Positions 1 to 10,556 of a stretch of 64,000 bases of DNA are shown one piece after another (position 1 is the first letter of the stretch; each line of letters begins with the position of its first letter). The stretch is from positions 496,001-560,000 of the forward strand of contig JAPVLO010000054.1 in assembly GCA_027257055.1 (NCBI GenBank), in the 5' to 3' direction. The notes beneath the pieces are model-generated. The model was not told the origin of the DNA. It did not search any database and saw only the letters and a list, made by a program, of their open reading frames with translations. A program made the position numbers and the translations under genes. The stretch comes from Cephalopachus bancanus. Taxonomy: Eukaryota > Chordata > Mammalia > Primates > Tarsiidae.

Positions 1-242
1 GTTCCCATGGCTTCCTCCCACAGAAGGTCATGAAAAAGGCACCTACCTCTGTGCCATGGGAAGCACTGGATTCAGAGCCACAGCAGGCAGCAGCTGTTTT
101 AGCAGGAGAACGCAGGCTGCTTCTTCCCACATCCCCACTCAGATACTCACATACCCACTTGCGCGCACACATGCATGCAAATTCATCCTTATGCACAGTC
201 ATTTTACAGAGACTCTCACACTCCAACTGATTCCACCACCAT
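1..242 (-). mobile_element. L1 5' UTR end, rest off the left edge
   Basis: Read on the minus strand this is the 5' tip of an L1 5' UTR. It ends at about 242 in a TGGTGGTGGAATCAG-type start followed by GTGAGAGTCTC, and it matches in order the tip of the full-length L1 that ends at 10556 (TGGTGGCTGAGTCAG, then GAGAGTCCCAGTGTGAG). The ORF-like reading frames here are not conserved between the two copies and are not genes. The body of this L1 would lie to the left of the window. Confidence 0.7.
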
Positions 243-860
243 ATTTCAGTCAGTTGAATGCTTTTGATTTCTAACATTTTCTTTCCCTTCATTTTTGGAT
301 ATGCAATCTCTCTGCTTACACTATCTATATGTTTTCAGTTGTTCACTTTTTCAAATAGAGTTCATAATATATTCATCATGGTTATTCTAAATTCCCTATC
401 TGATAATTCCAAAAATCTGTCATATCTTCATCTGGGTCTGATGTTTGCTTTATTTCTTCAGTCAGTATTTTTCCTGCCCATTAATATGACTTGTAATTTG
501 TTGTTGTTGTTGATAGAAGACAGACATGATATATCAAATTATAGAAACTGAGATACACAGAATTTTTGTGTTAGGTTTTATGTTCATCTAAGTAGGATTT
601 GGGATGTGTTTAATATGGCCTCGATTTCTTTAATGTTCATTGTTTATCTTTTTGTTTGTACTTGGCTTTCTCTAAAGACTCCTTCTTAAATGGAGTCAGT
701 GTCTTACAGTTTTTTCAATTGTAATATTTTTATACTGGAGCCCTATGGTTGGCAACTTGTGAGGTAGGTGATTATATCAGTGATGCTCTCTTTCAGTCTT
801 CAATGGGCCTGTGCCACTGGATTGTAATCTTAAATGTATTTTTTATCTGTTTTTTTCCCC
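243..860 (-). mobile_element. Old L1 5'-region relic
   Basis: Phrases such as GATTTCTAACATTTTC, ATCTCTCTGCTTACA and CCCTATCTGATAATTCC, in this order, resemble the antisense of the 5' UTR/ORF1 region of old mammalian L1 (L1M/HAL1-like). It is heavily decayed. The same kind of region recurs at 11400-11750, so two separate old L1 5' ends are present. The DNA from 860 to about 1500 is AT-rich and I cannot assign it. Confidence 0.55.
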
Positions 861-1499
861 CATTAGGCAAGAGAAGATGATGAGAGGATGCTGAAATTAG
901 GTTATTACAATATATCTAGATCAGGTATAGTTCGATAAAGTTCCTTTGGACAGAAAAGCTTTGTCATAGAGCACATACTGTGCATAATTTTAAATGGTTA
1001 TCTTCTCCTCTTTCTGTCAGAAATATTAGGGTATTTCTTTCCTTATTTTTAACTCTTCATTAAGGGAACCTGGCGGGCTTACTGGAGGTAAAATTTTTGA
1101 AAATGACCCCTGCCTTTGAAGACTTTATTCAAAATTACCTTTTAAGTATTTTTAAAAGTTTGTACTTTTACTGGTCTCTACTCAAGCTGATCTCAGTTGT
1201 GTTTTCTTGTTTGCCTCTCTCTCTAGATGACAGAGTGGCAGCTTGCCCTGAGACCTAAGTTATCTGATAAATTGCACAAAAGTAATTAATAGTAATTTAA
1301 AAAAGTAATTAAAAAAAACTTTTTAGCTTTTTTTTGTAAGTATGGAAGTGACAAATTTCAAACTCTTTACATATTATAGCTGAAATGAAGAGTTCATTTT
1401 TTAATGTTAAAATTATCTTGCATTCTAGGATCAACTAATCATGATCATCATGTATTCTTTTTATGTTATGAATTTTATTTGCTAAAATGTGTAGAATTT

Positions 1500-3070
1500 T
1501 TGCACAACTTTCATGAGATATATTTATTTGTTGTTTTCTTGTGATGTTTACATCTGGTTTTGGTAGTATGCTAATACAGGTTTCATTGATTGAGTTGAAA
1601 AATATTTTCACTTCTCCAGTTCTCTGGTAGAGTTTCTTTTAAGTTGGTATTATTGATTTCTTACAAGTTTGGTGGAATTAACCAGGGAAGTTACCTGGTC
1701 CTGGAGATTTTTTTTGTTGAAAACTCCTAATTACAGACTCAAGCTTTAAAACAGATATAAGACTATTCAGGTCATCAAATTCTTTATTACTGAGTTTATT
1801 TATTTAAAGGGATGTGGACATTTTATCTATGTTGTTCAAAATGTACTGATTGATTGATGTATTTATTTTTGCTTACTTTGAGTTTACTTCTTGTTTTCCA
1901 GGTTTTATACTAATAATAAAATCATTGATTTGACTTATTTTTCTTTTCTAATATATGTTAATTACTATAAGTTACTCTATAAGTACTGCAAAAGAACACT
2001 CCAAAAATTTTAATATGTAATGTTTACATCTTCACTTACTTAAAAGTACTTTATTAATTAGTTTTGTTTTATTTCTCTGATTCATAAATTACTTAGAATA
2101 GCAATTCAGTTTCTCTGTTTGAGGAAATTTTCTAGATCTCTTTCTGGTATTTATTATATTCAGAAAATAAGCTTACATAACATAAATTTAAATCTTATTA
2201 AAACATATTTTAGGAGTCAAAATTTGAAATATTTTGATAAATGTTCTATGCGTGCATAAAAATGTCTTTAATTTGCTGTTGTTGGTTAATTGTTTTAAAA
2301 ACATCAATTAGGTCAATTTGGTTGATAGCATTGTTTATATCTCCTAAACTGTATTGAACATTTTTGTACTTGCCCTATCAATTATTGAGATAAGAGTTTT
2401 TAAAACTCTTAACATTTTTGTAGAATCATCTCTTTCTCTTTGCAGTTCTATTAGCTTTCATTTTGTGTATTTTGAAGCTATGTTATTAAGTAGAGAATTA
2501 TTTAAGATTTTTAAGTCCTCTTGATTAATCAGTCTTTTTTTTTATAATGAAATGCTGTTATATCCCCAGAAATATTTTTTCTTTGAGTTTACTTTGTCTA
2601 ATATTAATAAGGTCATTTTATTTTTTATTGTTAATTTTTTTTAATTGAAATCTCACTCTGTCACTCAGGATGGAGTGAAGTGGCATACTGGCATGTGCCA
2701 CCATGCCTGACTGATTTTTTGATTAATTATAGAGATGAAGTCTCACCAAGTTCCCCAGGCTGGTCTTGAACCAGTGGGCTCAGGCAGTCCTCCAACCTTG
2801 GTCTCCCAAAGTGTTGGAATTACAGGCATGAGCCACCATCTCTGGCCAATATGGCCATTTTAATTTACCTTTGATTAGCAATAGAATAGCATAGCATCAT
2901 TTTATCTTTTAAGCTACTCTTATTGTTATGTGTAACGTGAGTATTTTGTAGATATTATAAAGTAGTTTTTGTTTCTTTTGATAGTTTTTTTGCTGTAGTT
3001 GACTTAAAATTCAATATATCCATCTCTACTGATATCTGAAGTTTTGCTGTTGTTGATTAAGTCTTTAATT
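1500..3070 (-). mobile_element. Old L1 ORF2 relic, left part
   Basis: The antisense of an old L1 ORF2 is recognisable, for example GGTGGAATTAACCAGGGAAG and CTGGTCCTGGAGATTTTTTT around 1670-1715. Endonuclease-region phrases follow at 2340-2480 (CCCTATCAATTATTGAGA). It has many stops and gaps. It is interrupted by an Alu (2629-2848) and then by the full-length L1 that starts at 3071; the same old element resumes at 10557. Confidence 0.65.
2629..2848 (-). mobile_element. Old Alu, internally deleted
   Basis: Antisense Alu: TCTCACTCTGTCACTCAGGA at the start and GTGTTGGAATTACAGGCATG then AGCCACCATCTCTGGCC at the end. Part of one arm is missing, giving about 220 bp. It keeps ACAGGCATGAGCC rather than the ACAGGCTGAGCC seen in most other Alus of this window, so it probably belongs to an older subfamily. 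It sits inside the old L1 relic. Confidence 0.75.
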
Positions 3071-3299
3071 TTTTTTTCTGATAGGGTCTTTTTTTAACAT
3101 CTTATTTATTTTAAAGATGGGGGTACAAATCAGAGTCAGGCATACAACATCGATTATGCAGGTACCCTTGTTGAGGAGGTATGCCCCTCCCTCCCCTAGC
3201 AGTTTCCCTCAACTGCCAATCCCATTACCGTCCCTTGACAATTGCCCACTACTGCCAATACCATTCTTATAATATTATGATAATTGTTCAAGGTCGCTT

Positions 3300-6200
3300 A
3301 TAAGTGAGACCATATGGCACTCTTCTTTGTTTCTGTGATAGATCACTGAGAAAAACAACTCTAAATTCATCCAAGTTGCTGTGAAATTTGTATATTTGTC
3401 CTTATTTATGACTGCATAATATTCCATTGTGTGTATGTACCACATTTTTTTTTAATCCAGTACAGCTTCGATGGGCAGCATGGTTCGTTCCATGTTTTTG
3501 CTATTGTGAACAGAGTTGCAAAAAGCATATATGTGTGGGTATCTTTTTTATAGAATGATTTGAGTTCCGCCAGGTATATTCCCAATAGGGGAATTGGTGA
3601 GTCATTGGAAGGTCAATTTCTAGTTTTTCCAGAAATCACCACACTGTCTTACAAAGAGGTTGTACTAGTTTGCATTCTCAACAGCAGTGTAGAAACGACC
3701 TTTTTCTCGACCTCCTCACCAACATCTGTTGTTGTTTGTTTTATTCATGATGGCCATTCTTACTGGAGTTGGGTGGTTTTGATTTGTATTTCTCTGATAA
3801 TGAGTAAGGCTGAGCACTTTTTCATGTGTCTGTTGGCTATCCATATATCTTCTTTTGAGAAATGTCTATTCATGTTTTGTCCACTTTTTAATGGGCTGTT
3901 TTTCCCTTTCAGTGCATTTGAGTTCCTGGTAGATCCTAGATATTAGGCCTTTGTCAGATATACAGTTCGCAAATAGTTTTTCCCATTCTGTGGGCTGTCT
4001 CCCTGCTTTCTTGATGGTTTCTTTTGCTTTGCAGAAGCTCATCAATTTGATGAGGTCCCACTTGTCTATCATATTTCTTATGAAATGGACATTGACGGTT
4101 CTGATCAGGAATTGGTTGCCAGTTCCAGTTTCTATAAGGGTGCCTCCTGTGTTTTCTAAGATTCTTATATTTTGAGGTTTTATGTTTAGGTCTTTGATGC
4201 ATTCAGAATTAATTTTTGCATATTGTGATAGGTAGGGGCCCTGTTTCAATCTTCTGCAGTCAGAAGACCAGCCAGTTTTCCCAGCACCATTTACTGAATA
4301 GGCTCCCCTTTCCCAGTGATTGTTGTTGGAGGCTTTGTCAAAGACGTGTTGGTTGAGAAATTGAGGTTTTGCTTCCAGAATCTCTATCCTGTTCCATTGG
4401 TCTATATGCTTGTACCAGTACCAGGCTGTTTTGATTATCATAGACTTATAGTAAAGTTTGAAGTCTAGAAGTGTGATATCTCCTGCTTTGTTTCTTTTGC
4501 TAAGGGTTGTTTAAGCTAGTCATGGTCGTTTATGTTTTCATTTTCATATGAATTTCTGTTTTGTCATTTCCAGATCAGAGAAAAATGATGTTGGTAACTT
4601 AAGGGGTATTGCATTGAATCTGTAGATTATCTTTGGTAGGATAGACATCTTAACAATGCTGATTCTTTCTATCCATGAGCATAAAATTTTTTTTCCACTT
4701 GTTTGTGTCTTTTTGGATTTCCTTTGAGTTGTATTTTGTAGTTCCCATTGTAAAGTTCTTTCACTTCTCTGGTTAGGAAGATGCTGAGGTATTTCATTTT
4801 TTTGTGGTTATTGTGAATGAGATTGTGCTCTTTATTTGGATCTCTGTCTGCTTATTGCTGGTGTATAGGAACTGTATGTGCAACTGTCCTGTGCACATTT
4901 ATTTCATAACCTGAGACTTTGCCAAAGTCCTGTATCAGTGCAAGCAAGTTTTTGACAGATTTTCTTGAATTTTCAAGGTATAGGATCATATCATCAGCAA
5001 AGAGGGATAACTTGACTTCATCTTTTCCTATTTGAATACCACTGATTGCCCTGGCTAGGACTTCCAACACAATGTTTAACAAGAGGGGTGAGAGTGGGCA
5101 ACCATGTCTTGTTCCAGTTTTCCTGGAAAATATTTCCAATTTCTGTCCAGTTAGCAGTATGTTAGCTGTGGGTTTATCGTAAATAGCACTTACTATTTTG
5201 AAGTATGTTCCTTCTATACCTAGATGTTGGAGAGTTTTTATCAAGAAGTGATGCTGGATTTTATCAAAAGCTTTTTCTGCATCTAATGATATAATCATAT
5301 GGTTCTTGTTTTTACATCTGTTGATATATTTAATTACATTTTTGGTCTTGTGAATGTTGAACCAGTCCTGTATCCTGGGAATGAAGCCTGCTTGGTCATG
5401 GTGGATGATTTTTGTGAGACGTTTTTGCATCCACTATGCTAGAATCTTGCTGAGGATTTTTGTATCTATGTTCATAACGGATATTGTCCATAGTTCTCTC
5501 TTTTTGTTGGATCTTTAACTGACTTGGGTATCAGTGTGATGTTAGCTCCATAAAATGATTTGGGGAGAATTCCATCTTTCTCAATAGCCTGAAATACTTT
5601 CAATAGGATTGGGATCAGCTCCTTCTTGTACATTTTGTATAATTCTGCTGGAAAGTCATCCAGTTATCCAGTTTAAAATTTTTTTTAAGGTAGTTTTTGT
5701 ATTGACAGAGTCAATTTCCTGGGTTTTTATTGGTCTATATAGTGTCTCAATCTTGTTTCAACCTGGGGAGGTTGTGTGGTTGTCAGAAAGTCCTCCATTT
5801 CATTTAAGTTATCAAGGTTTTTTTCCCCATATAAGTGTACATAGTAATCTCTGTTAATCTTTTGTATTCCTTCAGGGTCAGTTGTGATTTGATTTTTTTG
5901 TATTTCTGATTGTGTTTATTTGGGATTTTTCTCTCTTTTTCTTTGTCATTCTGGCTAGTGGTCCATCAATCTTGTTAATTCTTTCAGAGAACCAGGTTTT
6001 TTGTTGTTGTTGATGTTTTCTGTGATGTTTTTGTCTTCCCATGTCTTGAATTTGGTCTCTTATTTTGGTGATTTGAATTCTTCAGCTAAATTTGGGGTTT
6101 TGGTGGTCTTCTCTTTCCAGCTGTCTTAAGTGATTTGTAAGGCTCTCAACTTGTGATCTTTCCATTTTCTTGATGTATGTTAGTAGCGATAAAATTCCCA

Positions 6201-7380
6201 TCTTAGAACAGCTTTCATGAAATCCCAGAGGGTTAGGTAAGATGTTTCTTCATTTTCATTTATTTCCATGAATTTTTTTTTTTTTTTTTTTTTGAGTAGG
6301 AGTCTCACTCTGTCGCCCAGGCTAGAGCGCAGTGGCTGCTCCCGGTCACTGCAGCCTTGACCCGCTGGGCTCCGGTGATCCTTCCACCTCAGCCTTCCAA
6401 GTACCTGCTACCACGCCCAGCTAATTTTTTGATTTATTGTAGAGATGAGGTCTTGTCAAGTTGCCCAGGTGGGTCTCGAACCCGCAGGCTCTGGTAATCA
6501 ACTCACCTCAGCCCCCAAAGCGTGGGATTACAGGCTGAGCCACCGAGCCCGGCTTACATGAATCTTTTAATTTATAATTTGATTTCAGTGTTGACCCAGT
6601 AGTTGGTCAGCATCATGCTGTTTAGTGTCCATGTGTTTGTAGACTATGGGGAAATTTTGTTTGTGTTGATATTTATTTTTAATTCCACTGTGATCTGAGA
6701 AGGTGCATGGCAATACCTCAGCCTTACTGAATGTATTTATGCTTGATTTATGACCAAGGATGTGATCGATCTTGGAGTACATTCTGTGTGATAATGAGTG
6801 GATTGTATATTCTGTGGTTGTTGGGTGGAATAATCTGTAGTTATCTATTAAATCCTTTTGGTCAACTGTCAAGTTTAGGCTCTCTATTTCCTTGTTGAAT
6901 TTTTGCCTCAATGATCTATCTAGAGCTATTTGTGGGGTAGTCAAGTCCCTTTCTATAATAGTGCTAGAGTCGATATCTTTTTTTTACTTTACTTAGTAGT
7001 TACTTTATAAATGCTGGTGCTCCTATGCTGGGTGCATATATGTTTAGGATGGATATTTCTTGTTGATGGATTGAACTTTGTATCATTATGCAGTGTCCTT
7101 TTGCATCTTTTAAAATTTTTGATAGCTTAAAGATGATTTTGTCTGATATTAAGTTTGCAACTCCTGCCTTCTTTTGTAATCCATTTGCCTGCAATCTCAT
7201 TTTGCATTCTTTAACTTTGATTCTGTATGCATCCTTTGTGTTGAGATGAGTTTCCTGGATGCAGCAAATAATTAGGTCATGATTTCTTATCCAGTTTGGC
7301 ATTCTGTGACTTTTCAGTGGTGCATTTAGTCCATTCACATTCAGGCTGATTATTGAAATGTGATTGTTTATCCCTGTCAT
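3300..7380 (-). pseudogene. L1 ORF2 (endonuclease-reverse transcriptase), broken
   Basis: ORF2 encodes the L1 endonuclease and reverse transcriptase that perform target-primed reverse transcription. The start is the ATG at 7380 (MTGINNH), after which the endonuclease strand SLNVNGLNAP and the QETH motif follow in the same frame. The later endonuclease residues KIDHILGHK and SDHSG appear within 6585-6944. The RT domain is open at 4852-5430 with GCPLSP and the catalytic FADD at 4990-5001. The C-terminal part is open at 3866-4441 and degenerates below that. The reading frame is split into at least five open pieces and is also interrupted by the Alu at 6278-6555. The length without the Alu, about 3.8 kb, fits a complete ORF2. 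Confidence 0.87.
6278..6555 (-). mobile_element. Alu inserted in L1 ORF2
   Basis: Poly-T start, then AGTCTCACTCTGTCGCCCAG, ending GATTACAGGCTGAGCCACCG and AGCCCGGC. This is the lineage-type Alu of the window: read on its own strand it has GGCTCAGCCTG instead of GGCTCACGCCTG, and ACAATAAATCAAAAAAT between the arms. Flanks TTCCATGAAT (before) and TTACATGAAT (after) are a decayed target duplication. It post-dates the L1. Confidence 0.92.
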
Positions 7381-7449
7381 GAGGTTCTTATTAAGTTTTT
7401 TCTTTGTTTCTTGTTTTTCTTTGGCTTTGGGGTTGATGTATGTGTTTGC

Positions 7450-8500
7450 TTTCAAGTTTCTTCCTGTACTGTATTCTCTGTTGATTCTGTGCTTTGCTGT
7501 TCTCTTGGGAAGTGTGCAGTCATTCTGTTTTTTCTTTCTTCTGTGCTTAGTACCTTTTAAATTGTCTCCTGTAGCGCTGTTCTGGAAGTTGCATAATCTC
7601 TTAGGAAATTGATATCTGGGAAGGATTGTAATTCTCCATCACTGATGAAGCTGAGTTTGACTGGATAGGAAATTCTTGGTTGAAATTGTGTATCATTGAA
7701 GTCTCTGACTATTGACCTCCTGTCCTTTCTTGCTTGTAGTGTTCCTGCTGATAGGTCTGCTGCTATTCTGATTGATTTTTCCCAGTAGGTAGTCTGATCT
7801 TTTTCTCTTGCTGTCTTTAGGATTTTTTTCTTTTGTGCCTACTTTGTGTTGGCCAATTACTATGTGTCTAGGGGTTGATCTTCTCATTTGATGTCTTGTG
7901 GGGCTTCTCTGTTTCTCTTCTGCTTTTATAGTCATATCTCTGATGAGATGGGGGAAGTTTGCTTGGATTACCTCCTGGAATACTTGCTACAAGTTGTTCT
8001 CCATTTCCCTTTCTTCTACTGGGATACCAATTAGGCATAGGTTCAGTCTCTTAATATAATTTCACATCTCTTGTATGCTTTGTTCTTTCTTTCTGAGTCT
8101 TCTTTCTATGTTTTTTACATAGACTGGGTTAATTCCATGTTCTGGTCTTCAAGTTCTGAAAGTTTTTCTTCAGCTAGGTTAACACTGCTTTCCATGCTTG
8201 TAATCTTGTTATTTATTTCCTGAATGAAATTTTTTATTTCCAAAATCTCTGTTACTAGCTCTTTCAATGTTGTAGCTTGTCTTTCTTGAGTTTTATTTAC
8301 TCTTTCCATCCATTTCCCTAATCTCTGTCACATTCTGGGACCAGTCATTGTTGACTTCCATTGTTTGGGCACCAAGGTCTGATTTTTCAGGAGTTTTGTC
8401 TTTGGTACACTTAAAATTGCCTGAGATCTTCCTTTGTTTTTTCTTCATTTGTGACAAATCTCATGTTTTTCTCTTTGGTTCTGTCATTCAGTGTCAGTGG
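7450..8500 (-). pseudogene. L1 ORF1 (RNA-binding coiled-coil protein), broken
   Basis: ORF1p is the trimeric RNA chaperone of the L1 particle. A coiled-coil stretch is open at 8115-8309 (LKELVTEILEIKNFIQEINN, then LAEEKLSELEDQ). The C-terminal RNA-binding part is seen at 7693-7935 (MTIKAEEKQRSPTRHQMRR) and shifts frame near GQHKVGTKEKN. The position just 5' of ORF2 is as expected. The exact start and stop are not determined. Confidence 0.68.
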
Positions 8501-8773
8501 GAGAGACGTCCCCTTCTGATACTTGCTCAGACCTCTATTTTTCCCTGATTCAGGATCTGGTTTTGTTCTATTTTGAAATAAGACAGAGGGTTGGAATGTT
8601 TGCTGTCTCTTGTAGTTTTTGTAAGTCTAATAAAGTAGTGGATGGGGTTTTAGGATTCAGAAGCTACTTGCAAATTAGAATGTTCACTGATTGTGTTATG
8701 TGTTCCGTGAAACCCACTCTCCACCAACACTTTATATGAGGATGCAGTGCAGAAACCAATGAAAAAACAACTG

Positions 8774-8774
<1 letters not shown>

Positions 8775-8818
<44 letters not shown>
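8775..8818. repeat. (AC)22 microsatellite
   Basis: Pure dinucleotide tract of 22 AC units inside the L1 5' UTR, preceded by CAACTGAAC. It reads as TG repeats in the L1 sense strand. Confidence 0.98.
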
Positions 8819-8821
<3 letters not shown>

Positions 8822-8888
8822 CCAAAACAAATTGGAATAAAAACAAAGTGAAACAAATCAAACAACAACAGAAAACCAAGAAAACTGA

Positions 8889-8946
8889 ACACACACACAC
8901 ATGTGCGCGCGTGCGCGTGCACACACACACACACACACACACACAC
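8889..8946. repeat. CA/CG/TG alternating tract
   Basis: Six AC units, then ATGTGCGCGCGTGCGCGTGC, then thirteen AC units. Purine and pyrimidine alternate without a break for 58 bp, with a CpG-rich centre. It is preceded by AAAACTGAAC, much like the first tract 114 bp upstream. Confidence 0.97.
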
Positions 8947-10556
8947 CCCTAGCAAAAAGTGAATGGAGAAGAAAAACAGAAAGTCAAGGAAAAAAAATTT
9001 CAGACTGAACCCTCACACATATATTAACACATACCTTAAACTCCAAAAAATAAAATGAAAAACAAAACAAACAAAAAAATGGAAGAACAAAAGAGCAAAA
9101 TGATCCACCAACAACAACATAATTGAAAGATGAACACTCAATCATTCATATACACATATAAACAGAAAAAAAACAAAGAAGAAAGAAACAGAAACAGAAA
9201 AAGAAAAGAAAAAAGATAAGAAATTGGGGGGATCAAACCCTCACAAATGCATTCATGCACAAAGGAAAAGTATTATAAAAAAGATGAACTAACAAACGGG
9301 AATTTTTTTTAATTAAAAAATTAAAAATTAAAATTTTAATTTAATTAAGCCCCCTTGTGGAAGGCTCTGTAATTGTTCCTCTAATCTGAACTCTCCTGCA
9401 ATGTTTCTACCTCTTTCACTCTCTCTTCAGTGTCTGGAGCAGGTAAAGAGGATGGGCAGTGGAGGTGGGATGCAAGTGCAATCCTTCCCACCCATTCTCA
9501 TATGATCAGGGAGATCTCCTCCAGTGTGGAGGTGCTGAATCGTCTCTTCCACAAATGTGTACTCACAGGGTGTGCCCCAGCCAGACCCATTCTGGAATGG
9601 AGTTCTCCTATTGCGACTGATGTCCAGGCTCTGACTGGGTTTGTCCCTCTTAGTCATGGCCCAGCTGTGTGGGTCTGACATTCAGAATATTGTTTGGAAA
9701 GAGGGGGTGAGGGTCAGTTCCCAACTTACCACTGATCTCCTTGGAGTCCTTCCTTACCCTTTTCTTGTCACACACTTTGTCCCACAGGTGGGATACCTAG
9801 GACTCAGCACTCATCTGATTCCTCCAAGATTTGTGTTTTCAGGATATTCCCTCTGGGTCATGATCAACCCCTGAGAAGCTGATCCTCCAGTCAGAGAGAT
9901 CGGGTCTGTTGCTCCGTGGTGAGCAAGTTGAAACACTTTCTTGTCCCACCTTCAAGATGGTGGCCTTTCTTGTCCTCTTTGGCGGGATTCTGTCTCTGGG
10001 CTCCCTCCACAGCTCCTGCTGCCAGTGTCCAGCCAGGTGCAGAAGTGGTGAGGCAAAGCCTGGAGCCAGCAGTCTGTTCTGCTGCAGTGATGAGGCAGAA
10101 CCTGGGATGATAGTTTCTCCCTGGCACTTCTTCACAGGAAAACTTTCCTTCATTTAAAAAAAAAGGGAGCACTTGGCTTCTGTAACCTGGGAAGAGCAAG
10201 GGACCAAGCAGAGAAGCTGTAGCACCAGCTGTTGCATCAGGGCCCTGGCCACTTGATCACGAGTCCCCACTTAGTCAATCTCTCCCAGCATTTTCTTCCC
10301 AGGAAGGATTTTGCTGATTAAAAAAATGTATCGCTCGGCTTCTGCATCCCAGGAATCACTGGGGTCCAAGCCCAACAGCTGTGGCACTAGCTGCTGCACC
10401 AGATTAGCCCCCCTGGTCACATCTCCCTCACCCTCACTCAGTTACTCATATGTCCACTCATTCACCAGCACATATACAAAATTTTCCATACACTCCCTCA
10501 CTCACACTGGGACTCTCATAGTCTGACTGACTCAGCCACCATCTTCCCTATCCCCC

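Larger units (their letters stand above)
3071..10556 (-). mobile_element. Near full-length L1 retrotransposon
   Basis: About 7.5 kb (7.2 kb without the Alu at 6278-6555) in minus orientation. The 3' UTR and A-rich tail (T-rich on the plus strand) lie at 3071-3300, ORF2 at about 3300-7380, ORF1 at about 7450-8500, and a long 5' UTR reaches a GGGGGATAGGGAAGATGGTG start at 10556. Flanks GATTAAGTCTTTAA (3055-3068) and AATAAGGTCTTTAT (10557-10570) look like a decayed target-site duplication. The old L1 host reads continuously across it. ORFs are broken by stops and frameshifts, so this copy is inactive. It is less decayed than the surrounding old L1. Confidence 0.9.
8500..10556 (-). promoter_or_regulatory. 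L1 5' UTR, about 2 kb
   Basis: This is the expected internal promoter region of the L1, running from the 5' tip at 10556 to ORF1. It is longer than the roughly 0.9-kb human L1 5' UTR I know. It holds a GC-richer part (9350-10556) with an imperfect ~167-bp duplication near the tip. The A- and CA-rich part (8755-9340) reads as a degenerate tandem series. Open frames on both strands at 9430-9680 and 9840-10200 lie in this non-coding part and show no protein signature. Confidence 0.6.

Noticed and set aside
8650..8955. Minus-strand open frames of about 100 codons
   Set aside because: They translate the CA/TG microsatellites into CV repeats. Both lie in the L1 5' UTR and have no protein signature.
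9301..9350. AT-rich inverted-looking stretch AATTAAAAATTAAAATTTT
   Set aside because: Low-complexity A/T run inside the L1 5' UTR. Pairing is expected from composition alone.
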